A stretch of 64,000 bases of DNA from Branchiostoma floridae. Its lineage: Eukaryota; Chordata; Leptocardii; Amphioxiformes; Branchiostomatidae. The notes beneath the pieces were generated by a model. The model was not told the DNA's origin and did not search any database. It was given only the letters and a program-made list of their open reading frames with translations. The stretch spans positions 1,887,960-1,951,959 of the forward strand of contig NC_049980.1 of the NCBI RefSeq assembly GCF_000003815.2, in the 5' to 3' direction. Below, one piece after another: positions 46,580 to 58,500 of this stretch. Each line of letters starts with the position of its first letter. Position 1 is the first letter of the stretch. Position numbers and translations under genes: made by a program.

Positions 46580-47759
46580 TATCGTATCGTCTGCATGTGT
46601 ACGTGTCAGCAAATTAAGTTCTTAAAAAGAAGAAGACCTTTATTGTATTTTTTTGCCACGCTGTGATAAGTACAGGTCACAAGAAGACATGTTGGAGAAA
46701 TACAGTTCCCTTAGGATACAAAATAAATCTATCATTTAAACAGATTCAACTTCTCGTTTCCTTTCAGTTATAGTGGAGATAAAAGAGAAAACTGTTTTAT
46801 GATCAATGGTTTTGTCTAGTTTCGTTTAGAATATGAATTTTTCTACAGAAGTGTGTGAAACGGGGAAATATGTTTTGTCAAACTGGGCAGGCAGCTAACT
46901 ACTGTACCGTCCCAGAACGTAATGTGGGAATATGGGTGAGCCTAGTAGAGGACGAATTGCTTGTATTTGAATAATAAGTGGCAAAGTCAACTATCAGTAA
47001 CAACTAGACACCTTTAACCCTTGAGCAACATGGTGCCTCAGCCATGTATAAGAGCTGTTGTCGTTACAATAGGATTCATCATGCAGTTTCTGTTATATGT
47101 TTGGTCAAATTTATATAAGAATTTGGCCATACAAGAGATATCATTCCCGAAGACCATTTTTTAACCAAGACAGCATAACATTCTTGATCATTCTTACATG
47201 TGCAAAAACGTAACGCCCTTACAATATACGATACGTTCAGTCGAAGTGCTCGGGCTCTGACTACTGTGAATGTAGTTAAGGATTTAATTTCGCGGTATCG
47301 GAAAAAGAACTGTTCGCGGTAGCACCATGCACTGTAGTCTCTTACTGTAATGGAAAAAATGTTCGCGGTGGTTTAAAGTTCGCGGTCAATAGGCAACGCG
47401 AAAACTGTTAACATAAAACCACCGCGAAAATTCCTGCATTAACGGTAGGACGTAACGTTAGGTGCCGTGTGATTATACCAGCTGTCTTCAGCAACAGTAA
47501 CTAGCACAGCCTTACCTGGGTTAAATAGACGGAACTTTGGCTGTTTGCCGAGCTTTTGTATAAACTACCGGCAGTAACCTCTCCGGGTGGTATACATATG
47601 CGCAGTGTAGTGACTGCACATTGACAACAGAGGCAACAGAAGTTAAAACCCGGTAGACATTTTGCCTAATTGACAACACCGTTACAGTGGCCCTAAGAAA
47701 GTATATGAAACCTACATTCTACTTTTTATCTCCTGATAGAAAAACGTACTGAGATCCGG
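46580..47759. other. upstream region of the ENDOU gene
   Basis: No exon was recognised. A foldback at about 47350-47435 pairs TTCGCGGTGGTTT with AAACCACCGCGAA, and is probably a small MITE. The ENDOU promoter should lie in the last few hundred bases, but no TATA box at a fitting distance is obvious. Confidence 0.4.
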
Positions 47760-49483
47760 ATGGCTTCACTACGAGAGACGGTCGTGGTGTTGCTGATTTT
47801 CACGACGTTGTCAGGCTGTACAGAGGGGGCACGACGTGCTACAAGTAAGGCTTATATATTCTCACCTCTACTCTTTATCCCCTACACCAAGAGTTGTGTG
47901 AAAGGTCAAGAGCATTCATGGACAAAATGTGTTCTCAATTTTGTGGTATTATACATATATACATGACATATGCATGGAAGATGAATGACACATAAAATAT
48001 GCAGGGTCAATTTTTAAAGGCTGTCGGTTAAAGTCGTTTGGGAGTCAGTGAGAAGAAATTCTAGCCCGTGGGAGCGGACCAAAGCAAACAAGGCTGGACT
48101 GCAGGCTAAAGAAGCTCCGCGCTGAAAACGACAAAGTTTGTTGTTAGTTTAAAGGAAAAATCTTCACAGGATTATCATAATGTGCTTTGTTCTGACACGT
48201 TCGGAAACCATCCTCCTACGCAGGGACATCCAACAGCCAAACTGCTTGCCCGGATGTGCCCTGCTCTTTCAACCGTCACCCTTAGTTCCTGACCGCCCTG
48301 CTTATAAATATTAATAAGGTTACCCTTATACATGGTTGGGGGGGGGGCGTCCAAAAAACCCCAACTGTCAGCCAATCAGAGCATAGGCTTTCCGTTTTCA
48401 AAAGCTGTCTCTCAGGTATAAGGGTAATCTTATTAATATTTATAAGCAGGGCGGTCAGGAACTAAGGGTGACGGTTGAAAGAGCAGGGCGCATCCAGACA
48501 AGCAGTTTGGCTGTTGGATGTCCCTGCGTAGGAGGATGTCGGAAACTGGAAGAGGAACAAACAGGCAATTACAAACACGATGATCTCACGATCAGGACTG
48601 TGAGGTAAGGCCATAGCAAGTACATTTTATGTAATCTACAAGCAGATCCTACAATGGTATAAGATAGTACCAAACTGGCCAAGGAGTGTAATCAGCCAAC
48701 TGACCAAGGAGTGTAGTCAGCCAAAAGGTGTCCATTTGACATGTAGAATCTGCCCCCGGTCTACTAGAATAAATACTATGAACATCAAATTGTTTCCTAA
48801 TCAAACTATGCCCTCCTTCATGTTTGGTGCAAAATTCCAACTGGGACATGTGCTGGTCAGCGATACACACTCCTAAGCCGGCTTCACTCCTCTGACAGCT
48901 TTTCATAAAATCTTATGCTACCGTAGGATCTGCTTGGAGATTACATTTTATGGATGACATTTTCCGCAGACTCCAAATGAGAGAGGGCGACAGAAACCAG
49001 ATGGGTAAAAATCAAAATGTCTAGACTTTCAAAAAAGACACCATAAAGGTTGTAACAAGAATTAAAGTAACAAAACATGGTATCAAAGCTAACAAGTCTT
49101 TTATTTCTGTATTCAATGGGTGAACAAAGTGATACTAGAGTTGTCGACTGATATCACTTAACAAGTTGACAACAAATGCCATAGCTACTACCAGTTTTAT
49201 TATCGAACTACATAGTGTAGTGTCACTTCTACAACTATGGCCATAGCTACATGTACCTCACTACTGTCATTTCTACAAATACGTAAAAAAACTATACAAT
49301 CAAGGCTACCACACAATACATTTTCTCGTGTTAGTTTCCCTCTCGCTACAAAATGCTGTCAAACGTTTTCTTTATTCATGAAAACGCTGACGTGAGACAG
49401 CCTGGGTACCATCCGGAAAATGATTCGCTCCGACGTTCATTATATACTATACACAGTCGCTTCTAGCTCTGAAATTTATTAAA

Positions 49484-49575
<92 letters not shown>

Positions 49576-52500
49576 CTATATATATATAACGATATTCTAT
49601 CTATACCCAGGCTAGACATGAGACACAAGTGAACATGAAAATGTGCAGAAAATGTGTATTTGTATGTGTAAAAAACTTTCATAACATTACTTCACTGCAC
49701 AACCGCTCTTGCTTGGCTCTATCACATGCATGGGAGAGAATGGAAGGCCTTACGAATTACTCAACACATTTTGTAACCTTCCTTGTTATCTTAGGAGAAG
49801 ATGCAAACCAGCAAAAGAGGTATACTTAAGAAGGAACAACTAGTAAAATGTACATCTAATAAGCAATATCCAGATTTTCGGTACAATTATGAGCTTTCCC
49901 AACCCTGTACATATATCTGCTTGCAATTGAATCCCTGTAGCGTCCTGTGTTGGTCGCTGTGGTGAACAATACAACAACGCCAACCGCTGCCACTGCAACG
50001 ATGTGTGCGGCCAGTATGGGAACTGCTGTAGTGACTACCAGGCTATCTGTGTTCTACAAGGTAAGAACTGTGCCGTTTTTTTTTCTTTCTATTTTGCTTT
50101 TGGATAGACGAGGACAATGTAGACTGCACTCAAGTTTTGTAACTTATATTAACAGTGCCACTTACACGGTACAGACATTAGGTAAAGGTAGTCTTTTATC
50201 TCCCCGGGCGAAGTCAGATACCCATTTTTTGGCGACGCCTCAGGGGCGGAGGCATTCTACAGTATTACGATTGCTTTGAAAATATTCCAAAAATTGCACG
50301 AATGCATTCCCTAGGGAATTTATTTTGAGGTAGCCTTTGCCTGTTTGGTCTTTTATCGGAACAGAAACGACCTTTGTTTCTTGATATCTAAAGTCACATG
50401 TATCGTTTCGGGTGATTTGCTTCTTTCAGGACAAAAAAAAATTGTCATAATCAATGTTTTAAGTACCTTTTTTGTTTCTGGCAAATGAGAGTTATGTGTT
50501 AAAATTACAACTCTCTATCCCTCTTTTGGTGTTATTTGAGAGAAATAGGAACGCTATATTAAAGATTTAATGTTTCAAATTCTTTTTTTTCCACCTGTGA
50601 ACACAATCATATTTTGAATTTACTAGATCTAATTTGAAACAATGGTTATTTTCAAGATGTTTGTACAAAGCAGAAAAGGCCATGACTGTACACATTGAAA
50701 TTAAGAAACTACTCATTTGCAAGACAACCAATCCACACAATTATCTATACCTTTATTTCATCAACGTACACATCAAACATACTTTTATTACATCTGAAGA
50801 CACAAATAGATTCACTATATAAAGCTTGCAGAACAGGACATTTTTTTTGCTTTATAACTTTGGATGTTTGTCTATAACGCGAATCTTGGTACTACATTCA
50901 AGGAGAAACTCTCTGTTTTGTATTTCTGTCAATCTTGTAACAAGTTGTATGCATGGCTATTAGTACCACAGAACCAGTCCTGGAACTATAGACTGATTGT
51001 CAAGATTACATATACATTGGTTCCCGTTTTGCTGAGGTGATAGACTAGTAGGTTGTATTTTAAAGCTGTTGTTGCTGGTCATCTGACTGCCGTCCAAGTT
51101 CAGGTCTTTCTTGTGACTGTTGTCGATACTGTCATGTAGAGCTGTAAGAAACAATGTAGAACAGGTTAGTTATAGCTTAACACATGTTGGGAAACCCGAT
51201 CTCATACTCCCATGAAAACGCTGATAATATGTCAAAATATATGAATCCCTGTGGGTTCTTTAAGATGGTTTAGTTGTCAAATGTCTTCTTTCACATGACA
51301 CCCAAGCTAATTAATTAACCAGAACCCCCGCATCCAATTATAGGTTCGGTCTGGTTTTCAATACCCCCAATATTGGTGACTGGTCTCCCACTTGAGCCGT
51401 AGGGTCTGGTTGAGTCATCCTTCTATCATCATTCTTATGCTGTAACTCCTTGTGAGAAAAAAAGACAGATGTTGAATCACTCCAAACTTTGGTTTTATAG
51501 TAGTTTTATGCATTTGCATTCATTTGTTGTCAGGGCATGATTGGAATTAATATTGTGTGACTTCAGTAAAAAGACGTGCCTGCAGCTGTTTGATTTTTTT
51601 CAGGCTGCGTTTGTGGAACAGTAGGGGAGGATTCTCTGTGGATTTTGAAGACAGATGATCGTGCGTGGGATAACAGAGAACAAAGGATCTTTCTTTCCCC
51701 CTTCCTCTTGAAAGGAAGACATTTCCCGTCCCTATAGCTACAGAAAACGTTTTTTCTATCCTCTTGAGTTAGACTTGACACAAAGAAATTTGCTGACCTG
51801 ATAGCTACAGAGAACAAAGGTTTTTTCTATCCTCTTAAGTTTGACTTGACACAAAGAAATTTGCTGCACCGATAGCTACAGAGAACAAAGGTTTTTTCTA
51901 TCCTCTTGAGTTTGACATGACACAAAGACATTTGCTGATCCGACAGCTACAGAGAACAAAGGTTTTTTCTATCCTCTTGAGTTTGACATGACACAAAGAC
52001 ATTTCCCGTACCGATAGCTACAGAGAACAAAGGGTTTTTTTCTATCCTCTTAAGTTTGACTGGACACAAAGACATTTCCCGTCCCGATAGCTACAGAGAA
52101 CAAAGGTTTTTTCTATCCTCTTGAGTTTGACTGGACACAAAGAAATGTGCTGCACCGGTACCAATAGCTACAGAGAACAAAGGTTTTTTTTTTCTATCCT
52201 CTTAAGTTTGACTTGACACAAAGAAATTCGCTGCACCGATAGCTACAGAGAACAAAGGTTTTTTCTATCCTCTTGAGTTTGACATGACACAAAGACATTT
52301 CCCGTACCGATAGCTACAGAGAACAAAGGTTTTTTCTATCCTCTTAAGTTTGACTTAACACAAAGAAATTTGCTGCACCGATAGCTACAGAGAACAAAGG
52401 GTTTTTTTCTATCCTCTTAAGTTTGACTGGACACAAAGAAATTGGCTGCACCGATAGGTACAGAGAACAAAGGTTTTTCCTATCCTCTTAAGTTTGACTT

Positions 52501-55500
52501 GACACAAAGACATTTCCCGTCCCGACAGCTACAGAGAACAAAGGTTTTTTCTATCCTCTTAAGTTTGACTTGACACAAAGACATTTCCCGTCCCGATAGC
52601 TACAGAGAACAAAGGTTTTTCTATCCTCTTAATTTTGACTTGACACAAAGAAATTTGCTGACCCGATAGCTACAGAGAACAAAGGTTTTTTCTATCCTCT
52701 TGAATTTGACATGACACAAAGACATTTTCTGACCCGATAGCTACAGAGAACAAAGGTTTTTTTTTCTATCCCAATGAGTTTGATTTGACAGAAAGACATT
52801 TCGTATAAGAGCTGCGGGAAACTAACTACGATGCGCCCAGGCTAGTTGAGCTGTTTAGAAATATCCATATAATAAAATACTTCGGACGGCCACAGAAAAC
52901 ACATGATCACTCACCTTTTATATATTTTCTCCATCGGACCTCCGCACGCCTGCCTCTTTGCCTTTCTGCTACCTACTGTACTTCTGAATAAGGAAAGATA
53001 CAGTGGATAACAGAGGGGCATTTTCCAACACGTCCACTCATCCCCACTCCAGTGTCTTCAATGATGGTCAAAATGATGAGATCTCCAGAATGGTCAGCTG
53101 ATATCCTGAGAATGTGCTCGATTGGTCGACCGCCGATACATCACGTGGAGGCCCGCCTCTTGTAATTAATCTTTTTTTTGTCTCTTGTTCCGCCCCGTTG
53201 GAGGGTCTCCGCCTCCTGTTGTGGGATAGTCTCCGACTCCTGGGGGCGGGGCTGTCATAAATCTGCAGCTGTCTAACTCCAGATGGAACGACTAATGTGT
53301 TTAGCATTGGCTCTGACGTTCTTCAAGGGGACCCTCTTGACATGTTTTTATTCAGGTGTTCTATCTCAGACACTGAAGGCTTTACCGTACGCAGTCGTCA
53401 TAGCCGTCACTACCCTGTCGAAGTCCTTGCTGACATTGACTTTGCAGACGACATAACCCTTCTCGAAAACTCTATCCACTTCGCACAAATTCTGCTAAAC
53501 AGTATAAGTATAGGAGGCATGTCAGGCCATCGGCCTTAATTCAAAACCGTTCAAAACAAACTACATGCATCTGAGCCCTTCATCTCCGCGGCAACAAATT
53601 GCATTTGACAGGTCTGAAATTGAGCGTGTAGTCGACTGCAAGAATCTAGTTGTTTTTTCTGGTAAAGAGATAGATGCATGTGTAGAGTAAGGGTTGTCTA
53701 AGCTTGTAGTTCTTTCATTTTCCTACAAAAAATATCACACTGTGAAAAAATCTGGAAGCACCTATCAGGAAGCAAACAGAAACCTGTTAAAAACTACTCT
53801 ACTTTACAATTCTAAGTCATTGGCCTTGGGTGCAGTCATTAGTAAGAAACGGCACCTACACAACAGTGCTACAAATAGTGTACAACGTATAATGAAAACG
53901 GTGAAACATCCCAGGTTTACCGCTGATAAACGGCAGCCTCCATGCTCGTTAGTTTACCTATATGTCACTGACACACTTCGCCACTTGCCACTATGTCGTT
54001 TATGATCCGGCACGTTCTCAGGAACAGCTCAATCTCAGGACCGGTGTTTATTATCTCAACTCCCTTGTTTGGATCTCTTGACATTGGCATGCTATGGTCT
54101 TGATTGATTTCTTTGTGGCAAATAGCTTGTTTCATTATAGTTTGGATGCCGCCATTACAGGGGTACCTAAGTATTCATACGATCCTTACGAAAAACATAC
54201 GATCCACTACTAAGAAAAATTCGATCCTTAAGCTAATTAATGGCACAACCCGCCATACGTGCAAATGCGTGCTGTCTACGTGCAAAAACGTGGGCAATCT
54301 TTTGGGATACGTAACGTAAGTGGTCAGTACCGCCTCCGTACCAAATCGTATGGAATCCAACGGATTTGGGAGCACGCATACACGCCGTAGCACTTTACGT
54401 GCATGCAAAACTTTCTCTGCTATTCGGGCTGCGGATTGACTCCCGTACGAGCCAGTACGGGTGACGCGCGTGCCCTGTACAGCCAATGCGAGTGAGTAAG
54501 GACACCGTACGTACACAGCACGTGTAAGTACGGCCTGCATATGATAACGTGGCAATCGCACAGACATCGTACGTACAACTCACCAATGGCGCAACGAACG
54601 ATGCACGCAACCGCTCACGGCACGTGCGAGTGACGTATGTTGAGACGTGCACCCTCCCTGCTCTTGCCATTCCTTCCTCACGTTTTCAGAAATACGTGGT
54701 GGACGGGGCCTCAAAAAAACGTACGGACAAATAACACGTACGGCGGGTTGTGCCCTTAGCTTTACGGAATTAATACGATCCTTACTAATCTGTCGCCACC
54801 ACACCGAGCCGTGCTCTGTTGCAGATTAATATCCTTTCCCCAGCTAGCCGAAAGGTATAAAATACACCGATATGTCACCCAATAAGTTAGCACTCGTGCA
54901 GGTGGAGGTTTTAGGGCTTAGCAGGGTGGGATAATCCCTATGTCGTCAGAAGAAATGCAAGTTCCGGGGCCACCATGTTGAATTAGTAAGGATCCTATGA
55001 ATTCCGTAATGATCGTATGATTTCCGTAAGGATCGTATGAGTTCCATAAGGATCGTATGTTTCTTAGTAGTGAATCGTATGAATTCCGTAAGGATCGTTT
55101 GTTTCTCGTAAGGATCTTATGAATACTTATGCGCCCCTGCATTAGATCCCCGCCCTGTTCTGATTTGTTTTAATGTGTAAGGAACCGCTAATTCCCATGC
55201 TATCAATGGTGAAGAGCACTAATTGCAGTGTTATCATTGATGACAACCATTTATTGCCGTGATATCAATGGTGAACATGATAATTGCTATGCTATCATTG
55301 GCGGTCGTTCCCCCAGAAATATACACGTAAACTTCACTCGATGGATGTATGCTCTGTTTATAAAATCAAAGGATTTAGCCATTACATCCTACCCTCAACA
55401 AGAACCAAAAAGTTCCTATACAACGTCAACTAGATTTTGTTCTGAATTCGTGATCAGGGAAGTACACAATTTCTACTAACCAAGCCTCAGTTCAATGCCT

Positions 55501-58500
55501 CATTTCCTACTGAATAAAATAGACTACCATCTACCTTGAGTGTACCTCTCATTTCGTATAGAAATAATCACATCATTGCACATCAATATTACTTCTGTGC
55601 TGAACAGAAAAGACAAAATCACACACCCATTTTACATACTTCTGTAACAGCTCGAAGAAATGTAATGTGGTATACAACCCATGATGCTTCCCCCACATTT
55701 AATTACAAAAGACTAATGACATTCATAAACAACCGTCGCCAGTGTTTTTTTAAACACCATGCTTGTTATATCTGGGTGAAGTGAGGAAGGTTGTGTACAG
55801 TGCCTTTCCTAACGTCGGGGGCACGGCGGGGATCGAACTCGGGACCTCTAGATTCCGAGCCGAACGCGCTACCAGTTACGCCACGCCCGACGCGACTGTG
55901 GCGTTCATAAACGTTGTCAAGAATATGTACTCTTTTTATTTTGCCAACATTGTATAGTCACTGGAAATATCAAACCAGGGTAACGCTAGTTCGTCTTTAT
56001 CCGCGGGGTAACCTATATCCGTTGTTTCATGGTATTTAGGAATTTTGAGTCGACTGAAGATGGTTTCAAACTGCAATACATTTGTATTTTGACGATGTTG
56101 CAATTTGAAACCACTGTCTGACGACTTGATATTCCTAGATACACTGTTTTCAAGACGGATAAAGATTACCACTAGTGACTCGGATAAAGGTAAACTGGCG
56201 TTAAACCGTGGAGATGAAACCCCCGTTCCTTACCTGTCCAGTGAGCTGTGCCTCCCGGTGTGGTGAAACGTACGACAGCTCCAACACTTGCCACTGTAAC
56301 GACAGATGTCAGGAGTTCAGCAACTGTTGTGATGACTACAACGCCTTCTGCGTTCCTACAACTGTGACGCGTAAGTGTAGCTCACTTCACCTTTATCCGC
56401 GGGGTAACCTATATCCGTTGGAGGGATATCAAGTCGACATTGACAGTGTACACCTACAGTGGCATAGCATTAGGAGTTGATGGTCCATACTTTGTGAGCC
56501 GTTATGTTATGTTTTACGATAGGAGCCTGTTTTAGGAAAGCACAAGCAAAGGCAGGAACTACTCACAAGAATTGAGTACACAAGAAAAGAAACAGTTGCA
56601 CTTTAGGGCAATGTTGTGTATCACAAAATCTATAGATTACCTTAGGCGCGGTATCATATTTCGTTGTAATTATTTTTGTGATGAAATGCGCTGTGCTCTA
56701 CTGTGTCTAGTTTCTTGCCCAGTATAAGCAAACCCCGGGTTGTTTTTCTCCTGAACTTCCTTCAGCGACCACCTTACCCCCCGTGCCGTCCTCTCCTCTG
56801 CCCGTCTCCTCTGCCGAGCTGTCAAGCCTCGCTGACGACTTGTGGTACGGTGACGTCAACTTCGCCAGGGAAGGGGTGGACTTCACCTTGAGCCTGCAGA
56901 GTTACGTCTCCAACACGGCCATGCACACGGACTACTCCTCATCAAGGTACCATCCCACTAATCTCCAAGCAGATCCTACAATGGCATAAAATATTACCAA
57001 ACTGGCCAACACACTCCTAAGCCGACTTCACTCTTCTGCCAGCTTTTGATTCAATCTTATGCTACCGTAGGATCTGCTTGGAGATTACCGCTCCACCAAT
57101 ATATCTTAGGGCCCAGCCACATGAGAGTGCATTTCAAGTCCGTATGAGTTCCGTATTAACATTTTTCATACGCAGTCATAAGTACAATACGCAGCTCATA
57201 CGCATCTCAATCGTGTTGTGCCAGTTTTAGTTTACGCGTACTGGACAGTACAATGCGTATGTGTACTAGAACTGACACAAAACGATATGAACACGCTCGT
57301 GTGACTGCACCTAACGCGGGTATCCCACTGAACTACGCCATGTTACCTAGGAAAATGCGCTATGTACGATGACTAGAAATTGTAAAGAAATATTTTTTCA
57401 GTGATTGCAATATTTTTTCTTTTTTTAAATCGCAATTTCAGGCAATAACTTGGCAATGTTTTTTTTATCGGTTTACGCCATGTTTTAAATTTCTATTGCA
57501 AGTCGGTCCGTTTCAGTGAGATACCCACTTTACAGGTTCTATATATAAGGAAAGGGGGGCGAATACTGTGTTTAGCATCGTACATTTTTTTTTAAATGCT
57601 GATAGCTCATTTCACTCCAATTAGAAGACTCAATAGAGTTTGTCACCAAGTCCTGCTCTTATAACAAATTCAACCGCCAACGTCCAAGTAATATGATAGA
57701 ACGTTTTCAAGATTGACCATATTTTGAATACATGTGCACACTACCGTACCATCCTCCCCATCTTCTGTTACTTCAAAACCCCCCCTCTTCTTTCAGACTC
57801 TTCTCGTACATGAATGAGAACGGTGTCTTTTCGTCCCCCACGTACTCGACTTTCGCCGCCATCTTCAACAACTACATCGCTCAAACCGGGAACACCGAGC
57901 ACGTGCCCTCCGCAGAGTCGGCCGAGAACGAGGCATTCCTGAGCGAGATTATGAAGACCCAGGTCATGGCAAAGCTTCATGACTTTCTGCGCTGGAAAGG
58001 TGAGTTGGTTTGCATGGTCTTGCAGCTTTCGACGTCAAAGGGTAGTTCCCTTTGCGGCCTTCGACGAGCGCTTGCGTTTATTGATGGGGGAGCGCTGATT
58101 CGCGATTCTCAACATATCGGGGATAGCCCCCTTTCTTTCTTTCTTTATTCGCACATAATAGCATGGCTTAAAAACAAATGTGTATACAGAGATGAAGAAC
58201 ATGCGGGGGTGGGCAGAAGCCTATGTGGCTTTTCTTTGGACTCCCCCAGAAATAAGTTGCAGAAATAATAATTATACATAATTAAAGTGAACGAAAAATG
58301 CACATAACATAAGTTGAAATCGTCATGTGAAATATACTAATGGAATAGAAGTTGTATTACAAATGATCAAATGAAATAATAAATACAAAACAAAATAGAC
58401 AAAACATATACAAGTAACTTGGGATTTGAAAAGGTAGGATCTCTAAGTTTTAAGAATCTTCTACTATTCTAGCGGCCACAGACACGACCGCCCCGGCATA

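Noticed and set aside
49479-49682. 67-codon frame of Tyr-Ile repeats
   Set aside because: Translation of the (TA)n microsatellite.
55814-55891. Functional tRNA gene on the - strand
   Set aside because: A and B boxes are good, but the anticodon stem is not paired and one acceptor pair is lost; treated as pseudo-tRNA or SINE.
57732-58268. Reading the ENDOU exon 5 frame as a 178-residue single-exon gene
   Set aside because: The acceptor at 57795-57796 and donor at 58000-58001 delimit an exon in phase with its neighbours; the flanking codons are intron.
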